Assembly (NCBI GenBank): GCA_963681505.1
Contig: OY811980.1
Coordinates: forward strand, 1,312,542-1,376,541
DNA: 64,000 nucleotides
From: Eunapius fragilis
Lineage: Eukaryota > Porifera > Demospongiae > Spongillida > Spongillidae
Direction: 5' to 3'
Shown: in pieces, positions 54,017 through 64,000 of the stretch
Layout: the number at the start of each line of letters is the position of its first letter
Numbering within the stretch: the first letter of the stretch is position 1
Position numbers and translations under genes: made by a program
The notes under the pieces: generated by a model
The model's input: the letters and a program-made list of their open reading frames with translations, nothing else
What the model was told of the DNA's origin: nothing
Database searches by the model: none

Positions 54017-57000
54017 CACAAACACACACACACACGGATATATAATAACAGCTTACATTGAACAACCAGTTGGAAGGTCTGGTTAGAAGATAACATGGCT
54101 GCTCCCTGGTTAGAAGCCACACAGGTGTAGTACCCAGAGTCTCCATCACTTGTACCATTAATGGTCAGACTTGTGGAGGCAATGGAGACATTCTGGTCTC
54201 CAATCATTATGTAGCCAGTGATGGGGTCACTGATGGTGACCCTTGGGTCCACAGTAGAGGTAAGAAGTCCATAACTGTTGTAGAAGGTGATGAGAGGAGG
54301 AGGAATACCAGAGGCTGTGCACTGAAATGTCACTGAATCAGATGCATTCACAGTATAGGTGAAGCCAGCCACAGGCGAGGTGATGTTAGGAGGAACTGGA
54401 GGAGAGAGAAGGTAAAAAGATTGATGATGCAGTTTTGGATCAAATTGCATACAAACAGTGGAAGGGAAAAAGGGGGGGGAAATGAGAGGGGAGGGAGGGA
54501 GGGAGGGAGGGAGGGAGGGAGGGAGGGAGGGAGGAAATGAGAGGGGAGGGAGGGAGGGAGGGAGGGAGGGGAGGAAAGGAGGGAGGGAAAGAGGGAGGGA
54601 AAGAGGGAGGGAGGGAGGAAATGAGAGGGGAGGGAGGGAGGGAGGGAGCGAGGGAGAGAGGTAGGGAGGGAGCGAGGGAGAGAGGTAGGGAGGGAGAGAG
54701 GGGAGGGAGGGAGGGAGGGAGGAAGGAGGGAGGAAGGAGGGAGGGTGGGAGGGGGGAGGGAGGAAGGGATGCTAATAGGATACTCCCTGTTCATAACACC
54801 AGGGCATTTCAGGTGGCTTGGTCAAATGCATGTGATGTCCATGTACATGTACCTTGGACAAAGACATTAGCAGTGGCTGATACAGACCCCACCACATTGG
54901 TAGCTGTACAGGTGTAGTTCCCAGCATCAGAGGGTTGGGCTGACTGTATGGTCAGGGTACTTGTGGTGTCTCTTCCAACAGATGATGTTGTGATGGAGAT
55001 GTTCTGTTCAGCAAATACTTGGATGGAGCTACCATTAGACCATGTCCTCCACCAGGTGATATTGGGAGTGGGTACTCCTGAGGCAATGCATGTTAGACTG
55101 GTGGAGTTGAATTGGATCACAGCTTGGTTTGCAGGAGGTGTGGTGATGGTGGGAAGTACTGGAGTATAGGAAAGAGAAGGAACATTGAAACATATAGTGT
55201 GTGCTTAATTAATAACAGCTTACATTGAACAACCAGTTGGAAGGTCTGGTTAGATAATAACATGGCTGCTCCCTGGTTAGAGGCCACACAGGTGTAGTTC
55301 CCAGAGTCTTCATCTCTTATACCATTAATGGTCAGACTTGTGGAGGCAGTGGAGACAGTCTGGTCTCCAATCATTATGTAGGTGATGGGGTCATCACTGA
55401 TGGTGACCCTTGGGTCCACAGTAGAGGTGAGAAGTCCATACCTGTTGTAGAAGGTGATGAGAGGAGGAGGAATACCAGAGGCTGTGCACTGAAATGTCAC
55501 TGGATCAGATGCATTCACAGTATAGGTGAAGCCAGCCACAGGCGAGGTGATGTTAGGAGGAACTGGAGAGAGATGGAGAGAGAAGGTAAAAAGATTGATG
55601 CAGTTTTGGATCAAATTGCATGCAAACAGTGGAAGGGAATAAGGGGGGGGAAATGAGAGGGGAGGGAGGGAGGGAGGGAGGGAGGGAGAGAGGGAGGGAG
55701 GGAGAGAGGGAGAGAGGGAGAGAGGGAGGGAGGGAGGGAGGGAGAGAGGGAGAGAGGGAGGGAGGGAGGGAGAGAGGGAGAGAAGAAGGGGAGGAAAGGA
55801 GGGAGGGAGAGAGGGAGAGAAGAAGGGGAGGAAAGGAGGGAGGGAGAGAGGGAGGGAGGGAGAGAGGGAGGGAGGGAGAGAGGGAGGGATGGAGGGAGGA
55901 GGGTAAGAGGGAGGGAGGGAGAGAGGGAGGGAGGGAGGGAGAGAGAGAGGGAGGGAGGGAGGGAGGGAAGGAGGGAGGGAGGGAGGGGATGCTAATAGGA
56001 TACTCCCTGTTCATAACACCAGGGTATTTCAGGTGGCTTGGTCAAATGCATGTGATGTCCATGTACATGTACCTTGGACAAAGACATTAGCAGTGGCTGA
56101 TACAGACCCCACCACATTGGTAGCTGTACAGGTGTAGTTCCCAGTATCAGAGGGTTGGGCTGACTGTATGGTCAGGGTACTTGTGGTGTCTCTTCCAACT
56201 GATGATGTTGTGATGGAGATGTTCTGTTCAGCAAATACTTGGATGGAGCTACCATTAGACCATGTCCTCCACCAGGCGATATTGGGAGTGGGTACTCCTG
56301 AGGCAATGCATGTTAGATTTGTGGGGTTGAATTGGATCACAGCTTGGTTTGCAGGAGGTGTGGTGATGGTGGGAAGTACTGGAGTATAGGAAAGAGAAGG
56401 AACATTGAAACATTTAGTGGTGCTTAATTAATAACAGCTTACATTGAACAACCAGTTGGAAGGTCTGGTTAGAATATAACATGGCTGCTCCCTGGTTAGA
56501 GGCCACACAGGTGTAGTACCCTGAGTCTCCATCCCTTGTACCATTAATGATCAGACTTGTGGAGATAGTGGAGACATTCTGGTCTCCAATCATTATGTAG
56601 GTGATGGGGTCATCCCTGATGGTGACCCTTGGGTCCACAGTAGAGGTGAGAAGTCCATACCTGTTGTAGAAGGCGATGAGAGGAGGAGGAATACCAGAGG
56701 CTGTGCACTGAAATGTCACTGGATCAGATGCATTCACAGTATAGGTGAAGCCAGCCACAGGCGAGGTGATGTTAGGAGGAACTGGAGGGACATGGAGAGA
56801 GAGAAGGTAAAAAGATTGATGCATTTTTGGATCAAATTGCATGCAAACAATGGAAGGGAATAAGGGGAGGAAATGAGAGGGGAGGGAGGGAGGGAGGGAG
56901 GGAGAGAGGGAGAGAGGGAGGGAGGGAGGGAGGGAGGGAGAGAGGGAGAGAAGAAGGGGAGGAAAGGAGGGAGGGAGAGAGGGAGAGAAGAAGGGGAGGA

Positions 57001-60000
57001 AAGGAGGGAGGGAGGGAGGGAGGGAGGGAGGGAGGGAGGGAGGGAGGGAGGGAAGGAGGGAGGGTGGGTGGGAGGGGGGAGGGAGGAAGGGATGCTAATA
57101 GGATACTCCCTGTTCATAACACCAGGGTATTTCAGGTGGCTTGGTCAAATGCGTGTGATGTCCATGTACATGTACCTTGGACAAAGACATTAGCAGTGGC
57201 TGATACAGACCCCACCACATTGGTAGCTGTACAGGTGTAGTTCCCAGCATCAGAGGGTTGGGCTGACTGTATGGTCAGGGTACTTGTGGTGTCTCTTCCA
57301 ACTGATGATGTTGTGATGGAGATGTTCTGTTCAGCAAATACTTGGATGGAGCTACCATTAGACCATGTCCTCCACCAGGTGATATTGGGAGTGGGTACTC
57401 CTGAGGCAATGCATGTTAGATTGGTGGGGTTGAATTGGATCACAGCTCGGTTAGTAGGAGGTGTGGTGATGGTGGGAAGTACTGGAGTACAGGAAAGAGA
57501 AGATGTAAATGGCCTTGTACAAAATATCAACATTTATATTGCCTACTGAACTGGTTCATTTATACTACTAATCAATTCAATGCCATACAATAACCTCTCC
57601 AATTATAACCACAGCTAAAGGCCAACATACAGGAGCCAACTTCCTGGAGCATTTATCAAGTGCTACTCAAATGAATAAAGGGTAAGAGTCCAGTTTTAAT
57701 GCATATTCATATGAGATGCAGGTGTCTTTAGGGGGATAAAATTAAGTTAACACACACCACCCCCACACCTGACCAGACTTCCTGTTCTGCATTATCTTAA
57801 TGTCAGTGGGAGGGGGGATGTATTACCACAAACAAAATAAGCAAGCAAACACACACACACACACACATTTACAACCATGCACAAGTGTCAATACACGTAG
57901 TCAGCAGCTTTGACTTATACAAGGGTTAGTCATTATACAGAAACCAATCCATCATAAGCTTAGCTATAACATTAGCATGTATCCCTTATCAGCCTAGCCA
58001 ACCATCAGGTAGATATCCATTATCAGCCTAGCTATGACATGATATCAGGTAAGCTGTGCTGTTATATAATAGTGGATCTTAATACTGCTGACTTCACTGT
58101 GTGATTGGACTGTTTGGAATGCACCTTGCAGCCATGACAGCCAGTGCATAATTGGCTTACAGTTGGTCACAGGAACAGCATAACAAGCAATAAAGGCACC
58201 AGTTATGTAAACACTGCTGAATTGGTACTACTAACAGTTGGGGGAGGGTAAGGGGGGTAAGGGGGAGAGGTCAGACCAGAGAAAATGTGTGACGAGTGAA
58301 GGAGGGAGGAGGGAAGGAGAGAAAGAGGGAGAGCTAGGGGGATGGGAGTTGAGAAGTAGTGTAAGGTGTGATGGAGGAGTGGAGATAGGTGATACTGAAG
58401 GAATAATTTACCTTGCACATCAATATAGACACTCTGTACACTTGATCCATTTAAGTTTGTGGCGTTGCATGTGTAAGTTCCATTGGTCACTATACTGGTG
58501 ATCTGTAGAACAGAGGTTGTTGATCCTGGGATGACTGTACTACAGCCATTGGCTGAGGGTGATGTGTAGTTATTAATGGTCTGATAAGGGGTTGGTTGGC
58601 CATCTAGGGTCCAAGAGATTGCAGGGGGTGGGGATCCCACAGCTACACATGTCAGGTTGATGTCTGAGCCTTGCACCACCACAGGGCTTCCAGGGGAGAT
58701 GTTGGTGATGTTTGCTGGTTCTGGAGAGACAAGACCAACATGGGTTACTGACTAGACCACCATGCCAATCAACTGGTGTCCTTACCAAATGGGATAACTT
58801 CTACTGTCACTGCTTCACTACTGATATTATTCACTGAGGCTATGTACAGTCCATAGTCAGAGCTGGATGAATTAGTTCTAACAAGGGTCTGTCCAAAGTT
58901 GATAATGTACTGGGTGGAATTTGATGGGCAAGAAGGAGACCATGCAATGAAGTCATACTCTCCCTGAGCATACACCTCTACCACAACAGATGCACCAGGA
59001 GAGAGGTATAGTGGTGAGGGAGAAACAGCTGTGAGGTTTACTGGACCTGAAGGGACAGACAGAGATCAGTTTGCACAAACCACCCACAGCTTGAACACAC
59101 AGTGTGCCAACATACCTGTGTCCAGTCGTAATGGAACGGAAGTGATAACCTCTGTACTTGTGAAGAACACACATTGGTATATGCCAGCATCTGACAGTGT
59201 GAAGCTGGAGATGCTAATGTTACTATTGGTCTGTGACGTGGAGGAATTGGAAGCATTGGTCTCTGTTAAGAAGGAATTGGTCTTTACTGTGGTGATATTC
59301 CTTATGTCATTGTCAGTCAGCTGTCTCCCATCTTTGAACCAGGTTACATTTAGGTAAACATTTGGGTCAGATCCATTATAAATAGCCGAGCATGACAGAA
59401 GGTTGTCTTGGGTAGCATTTCCCAGAGTAACATAAGTCCTCCAATCAGTTGCATCATTATCAAATACATCTGAGGTATTTAACTCTCTGGTGATGAAGAG
59501 TGTCTCTGTGGTGGCAGCTGAAAGAGACATAAAATGGTACTATGAGGTAACCATGACCCCCATTGAAGGAAGGCTCACCAGTCAGAGTGATGTTGGATCT
59601 TATGGTGGTGCCATTCAAAGCAGCAGTGCACTCATATAACCCCGCTGTTGCAGGGGAGAACTTCAGGATTGTCAGTAAAGACGACGTGAGGTTGCTTCTC
59701 GTTGTGGTGGTGATGTGGACGAGAGGAGGATCTTCCGGATTGACACTATCTCTGGTCCAGGAGATAGAGGGCGGTGCCGTATCTCCTGTGGCGGAGCAGA
59801 AGAGGAGGACGACGGACCCGCTTGTCACCGCACTGGACCCGTCTGTACCGCCATCGAGATCTTGCGGTACAGTCTGAAAGGTGACCTGAACACCTGAAGT
59901 CGAATAGGGCCTAATTTACGCACGTATATATTTACAATAAAGCACTAGCCAATTCGAAGACGGAAAAGAAAAGCGGTACTCTAAGACTCACCTTGTGCGC

Positions 60001-60067
60001 GGGCTGCGGCAAGCAAGAATAGCGTTGTAACTATTCCTGAGCAAATTAACAACCAGTCCATCACCAT
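42316..60067 (-). CDS. Gene B: receptor-type tyrosine phosphatase, 13 Ig-like + 4 FN3 + TM + 2 PTP (cassette alpha)
   Basis: Complete receptor phosphatase of about 2,487 residues; all exon phases close exactly in my model. Order: signal peptide (59992-60067), 13 Ig-like exons (residues about 26-1426), four FN3 (to about 1833), TM exon 50040-50151, one juxtamembrane exon 49316-49389, PTP D1 (about 1896-2224), PTP D2 (to 2487), stop TGA 42318-42316. The ectodomain is homologous to that of gene A. The TM, JM and PTP parts are instead near-identical in type to orphan cassette alpha, so gene B looks like a hybrid. Its signal exon and promoter are unrelated to those of gene A. The 32-bp minisatellite fills the JM-D1 intron. 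Confidence 0.88.
44452..47659 (-). CDS. Gene B PTP domain 1 exons
   Basis: Exons 47535-47659, 46804-46894, 46672-46745, 46117-46251, 45325-45444, 45007-45167, 44735-44870 and 44452-44595. Motifs [42 protein letters not shown] and [10 protein letters not shown]: all catalytic elements of an active PTP are present. Exon 46117-46251 ends in AAAG followed by gcatgt, a GC donor, as in cassette alpha of copy A. Confidence 0.87.
45783..45884. other. Perfect long hairpin in intron (copy B)
   Basis: Arms of 50 bases (45783-45832, 45835-45884) with a 2-base loop and no mismatch seen. Counterpart of 12200-12299, with changes matched in both arms. Confidence 0.75.
46915..47350. repeat. Expanded about 23-bp minisatellite (copy B)
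   Basis: Many units of gaggtctacaggcatcccct and variants in the first D1 intron. Higher-order repeats (47085-47320) are visible. A plus-strand open frame across it is a by-product. Confidence 0.85.
47727..49305. repeat. 32-bp G-rich minisatellite, about 49 units (copy B)
   Basis: Expanded version of 13719-14395 in the JM-D1 intron of gene B. Unit variants (cacatcat, catatcat, cacaccat) recur in blocks, showing higher-order duplication. Confidence 0.95.
49316..49389 (-). CDS. Gene B juxtamembrane exon
   Basis: 74-base exon encoding [20 protein letters not shown] and PEPT between the TM exon and D1. Phase (TG+C in, A+AG out) fits both neighbours exactly. It is absent from the matching place in copy A, where the minisatellite runs into unrelated sequence. 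Confidence 0.7.
49680..49985. repeat. C-rich minisatellite in TM-JM intron of gene B
   Basis: Units of cctcccacataccctcatgc plus accctccctcac. Confidence 0.8.
50040..50151 (-). CDS. Gene B transmembrane exon
   Basis: Encodes [20 protein letters not shown] followed by [14 protein letters not shown], a clear membrane helix. Acceptor cccacag, donor gtaagg. The sequence differs strongly from the gene A TM although the adjoining FN3-4 exons are nearly identical. Confidence 0.85.
50463..52094 (-). CDS. Gene B FN3 domains 1-4
   Basis: Exons 51765-52094, 51359-51700, 51001-51276 and split FN3-4 (50789-50895, 50463-50628). They are close to the gene A FN3 set. FN3-3 lacks nine residues present in gene A. 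The 3' end of exon 50463-50628 resembles the relic at 14888-14960 more than the gene A exon. Confidence 0.85.
52164..53555 (-). CDS. Gene B membrane-proximal Ig-like exons (3)
   Basis: Exons 53187-53555, 52559-52867 and 52164-52466, phase 1-1. The 53187-53555 domain lacks both Ig cysteines (ISFQV and [12 protein letters not shown]), as in gene A. The gene A exon 25471-25785 has no counterpart. Confidence 0.85.
54057..57481 (-). CDS. Gene B alternating X/Y Ig exon array (3 X, 3 Y)
   Basis: X exons 57176-57481, 56073-56378 and 54853-55158; Y exons 56443-56781, 55224-55562 and 54057-54395. All are intact Ig domains in phase 1-1. The introns upstream of each Y hold long CCCT/CT arrays (gene sense). 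Confidence 0.87.
54482..54770. repeat. (GGGA)n purine array upstream of Y-a
   Basis: Long gggagg array on the plus strand, pyrimidine in gene sense, less than 100 bases from the Y acceptor at 54395. Equivalent arrays precede the other Y exons. Confidence 0.9.
55650..55987. repeat. (GGGA)n/(GAGA) purine array upstream of Y-b
   Basis: Same position relative to the Y exon 55224-55562. Confidence 0.9.
56874..57092. repeat. (GGGA)n purine array upstream of Y-c
   Basis: Same position relative to the Y exon 56443-56781. Confidence 0.9.
57482..58411. other. Large gene B intron without recognisable features
   Basis: 930-base intron between the X-c Ig exon and the 58412-58720 Ig exon. It has a short (CA)n at about 57848-57866 and repeated cagcctagc/atatc motifs near 57960-58040. 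The matching interval in gene A holds the 22-bp minisatellite and the truncated Y exon. Confidence 0.5.
58412..59893 (-). CDS. Gene B N-terminal Ig-like exons 1-4
   Basis: Exons 59579-59893, 59116-59517, 58786-59046 and 58412-58720. Compared with gene A, the second domain has ten extra residues (around SNSSTSQT) and the third differs by short indels (TNSSSSDYG versus TSSDYG). The third lacks the second Ig Cys. The first exon starts GVQVTF after acceptor cttcag. Confidence 0.87.
59992..60067 (-). CDS. Gene B exon 1 (signal peptide)
   Basis: ATG at 60067-60065. It encodes [20 protein letters not shown] plus AARAQ and one carried base; there is a clear hydrophobic core and an ARA-Q cleavage site. 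Donor gtgagt; phase 1 fits the acceptor at 59893. A second in-frame ATG is two codons downstream. It is unrelated to the gene A leader. Confidence 0.8.
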
Positions 60068-60118
60068 GCAAAGCTGGTCTGGCTAATCTTTGATCAGCTC
60101 CTCCTCCCCAGGCTTCCC

Positions 60119-60180
60119 TTACGTCATCTGCTCAACCGTTGAGTAATAAGCCAATACATCACGTACATGTATATTTTTAT
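60119..60180 (-). promoter_or_regulatory. Candidate gene B promoter: CRE, inverted CCAAT, AT-rich box
   Basis: Minus-strand TGACGTAA (60126-60119) lies 52 bases upstream of the ATG, an inverted CCAAT at 60151-60155, and an AATATA-type box at 60171-60180. Order and spacing are only suggestive. Nothing similar stands before gene A exon 1. Confidence 0.3.
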
Positions 60181-60439
60181 TTTTTTATTTTTTGGTAATG
60201 TATTGAAAATGTCACAACGTAAACGTGACACCTAATGATATCCCCCGCGTCCCCTGTGGGCGCCCCTCATTCACCTTGAGAAGTAAACAACGGTAGGCTA
60301 ATTTGAAGTATATCCGCTTGTTTGTTGTTAGTTATTTTCTCTATTCACACCGCATATTTACCCATTGCAAATCAAGTAGGTCTATTGATTAACTTTGCGG
60401 TGTGAATTCACACGCCAAATGCATTTAAAAGCGCGGTGT
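60181..60439. other. Short spacer upstream of gene B
   Basis: AT-rich sequence with no gene, between the candidate promoter and the hAT relic. The terminal repeat of the transposon could lie here but I cannot point to it. Confidence 0.4.
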
Positions 60440-61470
60440 CGAATTTTTTTTTTGGTGGGCAGCAATGGCAAGGATGGATCCAGCGTGGGGGTCCTGGGGG
60501 TCGCCCATCGTGCGCATCTGTCACCAGAGGCGACTCCCAGCCATGGTGCTGCATCCTTCATAGCACTGACCACGAAGACCACGAAGTTTTGTGAAAGGTA
60601 TCTGGAACTGCAAAAAGGCATCTTTTATGGCATCCATAATGCTCTGAGCATCTATCACTGATAGGTAGTATAGCCCTACAAACTCTTCTGAAACAGTGAA
60701 GTCATCACCAACCCATCTCAGAACTAAGGTCAGCTGCTCCTTGTTTGATTGTTCCCTAGTTTCATCAACCATCACAGCAAGGAAAGGAGAGGTGTGTGTG
60801 CATCATCAAGTATTCTTCTCACCACTTGATGTGCCATAAGTTATAGCATCTCATTCTGATTGTCAGGATGCATATGCTTGCAAGCCTACTTGGAAATCCA
60901 CTGTAGTATCTGTGGATTGTCTTCAGCTCTCACGTTAAGAAGCTGAGTGAGGTTAGACAATGCATCATCACTGCTATCACCACAAAGGGCCAGCTCCTTG
61001 CCTGGCAAGGAAGTGAACACTTGGTAGAATCATCCACAAACACATCCCTTGCCTCCTCCTGTTCTGCTTTGTGAGCAGAACTAAGCTGCACACCAACATC
61101 CTTTGTTGTTTTTGGAAGTGTAATAATGGCTTCAACAGCTTCAATGTGAGACTTTGACTGAAGATGCTTGCTGAAAGTAACAGTGGCATCTTTCCAGTTA
61201 CAAAATCCAGTAGTGACCTGAGACACAAAAACGTTTGTCACATGGCCATATTATAAAAACTGCATGTGTGTCATAGTTATTACACTAACAAATGCAGTGA
61301 CAGTGTTTTTACTAGACTTAATTCTGCCTAGCTTAAAGGCAGTGACGCATGTGTGGCAGAACATCACATCCTGTCCTTCATCGCAATGGAGAAATGACCA
61401 AGTATAGAACCACTGACTTTTTGCTGAACAAAAATCTTTCCAAAGCTTTGCTTCGGAAAAGCAAAGCGTT
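60440..61470 (-). pseudogene. Decayed hAT-type (TTF zinc finger / DUF4371) transposase
   Basis: In gene order: PKQSFGK near 61450, CDEGQDVMFCHTC near 61370, GFCNWKDATVTFSKHLQSKS near 61170, FLARQGAGPLW near 60990, and VMVDETREQSNKEQLTLVLR with GQCYEGCSTMAG at 60550-60775. These match the TTF-type zinc finger and DUF4371 regions of animal hAT-like proteins (ZMYM1-like). The pieces are in different frames with stops, and the C-terminal dimerisation region is missing, so it is dead. Confidence 0.75.
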
Positions 61471-61473
61471 TAG

Positions 61474-62033
61474 GATGGTGGGGCTCATCAGGCTGGGGAT
61501 GGTGAGGCTCATCAGGCTGGGGATGGTGGGGCTCATCAGGCTGGGGATGGTGGGGGCTGGGGATGGTGGGGCTGGGGATGGTGAGGCTCATCAGGCTGGG
61601 GATGGTGGGGCTCATCAGGCTGGGGATGGTGGGGCTCATCAGGCTGGGGATGGTGAGGCTCATCAGGCTGGGGATGGTGGGGCTGGGGATGGTGGGGCTC
61701 AGGCTGGGGATGGTGGGGGCTGGGGATGGTGGGGCTGGGGATGGTGGGGCTCATCAGGCTGGGGATGGTGAGGATCATCAGGCTGGGGATGGTGAGGCTC
61801 ATCAGGCTGGGGATGGTGGGGCTGGGGATGGTGGGGCTCAGGCTGGGGATGGTGGGGGCTGGGGATGGTGGGGCTGGGGATGGTGGGGCTCAGGCTGGGG
61901 ATGGTGGGGCTCTGGGGATGGTGGGGCTCATCAGGCTGGGGATGGTGGGGCTCATCAGGCTGGGGATGGTGGGGATCATCAGGCTGGGGATGGTGGGGCT
62001 GGGGATGGTGGGGCTCATCAGGCAGGCTGGGAA
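61474..62033. repeat. 24/15-bp minisatellite (ggggatggtggggct family)
   Basis: Units ggggatggtggggctcatca plus ggct, alternating with a 15-base short form. The array starts right at the 5' end of the hAT relic. Confidence 0.95.
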
Positions 62034-62140
62034 TCAACCCTCGCACATCAGCAAAAGTAACCATTTTTAATGATTTTTAGTTTCGTAACTTTGTAGCTAA
62101 CATGCTAATAGGTTGTGTAACAGATCAGACATGTAGTAGT

Positions 62141-63357
62141 CATGCATGTACATGTAGTAGTACATAAAGTCATGCATGTACATGTAGTAGTACATAAAGT
62201 CATGCATGTACATGTAGTAGTACATAAAGTCATGCATGTACATGTAGTAGTACATAAAGTCATGCATGTACATGTAGTAGTACATAAAGTCATGCATGTA
62301 CATGTAGTAGTACATAAAGTCATGCATGTACATGTAGTAGTACATAAAGTCATGCATGTACATGTAGTAGTACATAAAGTCATGCATGTACATGTAGTAG
62401 TACATAAAGTCATGCATGTACATGTAGTAGGACATAAAGTCATGCATGTACATGTAGTAGTACATAAAGTCATGCATGTACATGTAGTAGTACATAAAGT
62501 CATGCATGTACATGTAGTAGTACATAAAGTCATGCATGTACATGTAGTAGGACATAAAGTCATGCATGTACATGTAGTAGTACATAAAGTCATGCATGTA
62601 CATGTAGTAGTACATAAAGTCATGCATGTACATGTAGTAGTACATAAAGTCATGCATGTACATGTAGTAGTACATAAAGTCATGCATGTACATGTAGTAG
62701 TACATAAAGTCATGCATGTACATGTAGTAGTACATAAAGTCATGCATGTACATGTAGTAGTACATAAAGTCATGCATGTACATGTAGTAGTACATAAAGT
62801 CATGCATGTACATGTAGTAGGACATAAAGTCATGCATGTACATGTAGTAGGACATAAAGTCATGCATGTACATGTAGTAGTACATAAAGTCATGCATGTA
62901 CATGTAGTAGTACATAAAGTCATGCATGTACATGTAGTAGTACATAAAGTCATGCATGTACATGTAGTAGTACATAAAGTCATGCATGTACATGTAGTAG
63001 GACATAAAGTCATGCATGTACATGTAGTAGGACATAAAGTCATGCATGTACATGTAGTAGTACATAAAGTCATGCATGTACATGTAGTAGTACATAAAGT
63101 CATGCATGTACATGTAGTAGTACATAAAGTCATGCATGTACATGTAGTAGTACATAAAGTCATGCATGTACATGTAGTAGTACATAAAGTCATGCATGTA
63201 CATGTAGTAGTACATAAAGTCATGCATGTACATGTAGTAGTACATAAAGCCATGCATGTACATGTAGTAGTACATAAAGCCATGCATGTACATGTAGTAG
63301 TACATAAAGTCATGCATGTACATGTAGTAGTACATAAAGCCATGCATGTACATGTAG
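62141..63357. repeat. 30-bp minisatellite, about 40 units
   Basis: Unit catgcatgtacatgtagtag plus tacataaagt, highly homogeneous, with a recurring t-to-g variant (gacataaagt) and a c variant at the right end. The unit contains overlapping palindromes (catgcatg, tgtaca, tacatgta). The length of 30 keeps frames open for over 420 codons on both strands, which is not evidence of coding. Confidence 0.97.
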
Positions 63358-64000
63358 ATCGTATAAACGATGAACATGTAACGGACGTGATGTCATGCAT
63401 AAATGTATGATGATGTAATAATACTGGTCTGGGACCGAGACAACAGGGGAAAAAAGTGGTTCGGTTAAAACTGTGCAACCGGACCAGCGGCGACGGTCCT
63501 GCATTATAGGCACACTTGACACTACAATCGTCTGCAATAAGCAAAACCTGTAACAGGTAATAAAACTAAGTGGTAGATGTGTACGTCATAAATGTATTGC
63601 TCAATAGTTTAATGATAACTGACCACTACTTCAGGCTCTGACTGTCACTGATAACCTGACCTATGGATCGGTGTGCACAGGTATATGAGCAATCAGAAAA
63701 TGCATGAGTGGGTTTCCAATTGAAAGTGTGCAATGGAGCCATCCTGGCATGCATATGTGCAGCATTGGTGCAATGTTGGAAGCAAAGGATGGCTATTATG
63801 GGTGGTGGACAAGTCCTAGTTAGCTAAGGGATAGTGTCCAAATGATTCATGCAAAACATTTAACTAAATCATGAATCTCTAACCAAAATCCAGACATTAC
63901 CATTAAAAGAGTTTGGAATTGGCAGCCTTTGATCATATGACATTAGCAATTCTAAATAAGGGTGCCCTCCCTAACTCATGCAGCGTGAAGTTGATTTTAA
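63358..64000. other. Unassigned right end
   Basis: No gene, RNA or repeat recognised. A minus-strand frame enters the 30-bp array from here but has no known domain. Confidence 0.4.

Larger units (their letters stand above)
50463..59893. repeat. Segmental duplication, ectodomain block, copy B
   Basis: Counterpart of 22258-33241. Between the two matched blocks, copy A carries an extra stretch (about 14.4-22.2 kb with cassette beta) that copy B lacks. Copy B carries its own JM and TM exons there instead. Confidence 0.9.

Noticed and set aside
62141-63357. Possible CRISPR-like array
   Set aside because: Units are contiguous with no spacers and the genome is animal.
62097-63544. Open frames of 420-480 codons across the 30-bp array on both strands
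   Set aside because: They are a by-product of a 30-base period without stops; all are perfect repeats with no start context or splice logic.

Overview
The window is animal nuclear DNA. It has spliced genes with one domain per exon, mostly short introns with GT-AG ends, TATA-type promoters, non-LTR and hAT transposon relics, MITE-like hairpins and many micro- and minisatellites. The gene family (immunoglobulin + fibronectin III ectodomain, one membrane span, two tandem tyrosine-phosphatase domains) is known mainly from metazoans. The compact introns and the retroelement type suggest an early-branching animal, most likely a sponge; this placement is an inference.

The layout is a large tandem duplication. 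Base 1 re-appears at 33725. Block 1-14395 matches 33725-49305, and block 22258-33241 matches 50463-59893. All receptor genes are on the minus strand. Unit A (left) holds, from left to right: exon 1 of a receptor gene that runs off the left edge (71-116); non-LTR retroelement relics (5365-7562); an orphan tandem-phosphatase cassette 'alpha' with no ectodomain (8721-13650); a 32-bp minisatellite; a relic of a fibronectin exon (14888-14960); and a full receptor, gene A, with cassette 'beta' (16380-33837). Exon 1 of gene A lies past the duplication junction, inside unit B. Unit B repeats the flank and the retroelement relics and holds gene B (42316-60067). In gene B the same kind of ectodomain is joined to cassette alpha. 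Unit B lacks the 14.4-22.2 kb stretch that carries beta.

I placed exon ends by hand from splice sites and reading phase. The gene B model closes exactly (7,464 coding bases, about 2,487 residues: signal peptide, 13 Ig-like exons, 4 FN3, TM, 2 PTP). Gene A closes only if one missing base in one Ig exon is counted (about 2,932 residues: signal peptide, 17 Ig-like exons, 4 FN3, TM, 2 PTP). In both genes two kinds of Ig exon, called X and Y here, alternate in an array whose copy number differs (X5-Y4 in gene A, X3-Y3 in gene B).

Right of gene B are a candidate promoter, a decayed hAT/DUF4371-type transposase (about 60440-61470), a 24-bp and a 30-bp minisatellite, and about 640 bases with nothing recognisable. 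Taken together this looks like a fast-evolving receptor-phosphatase cluster in which promoters/signal exons, Ig-array length and phosphatase cassettes have been shuffled between neighbours. A role in recognition is possible but not shown by the sequence.
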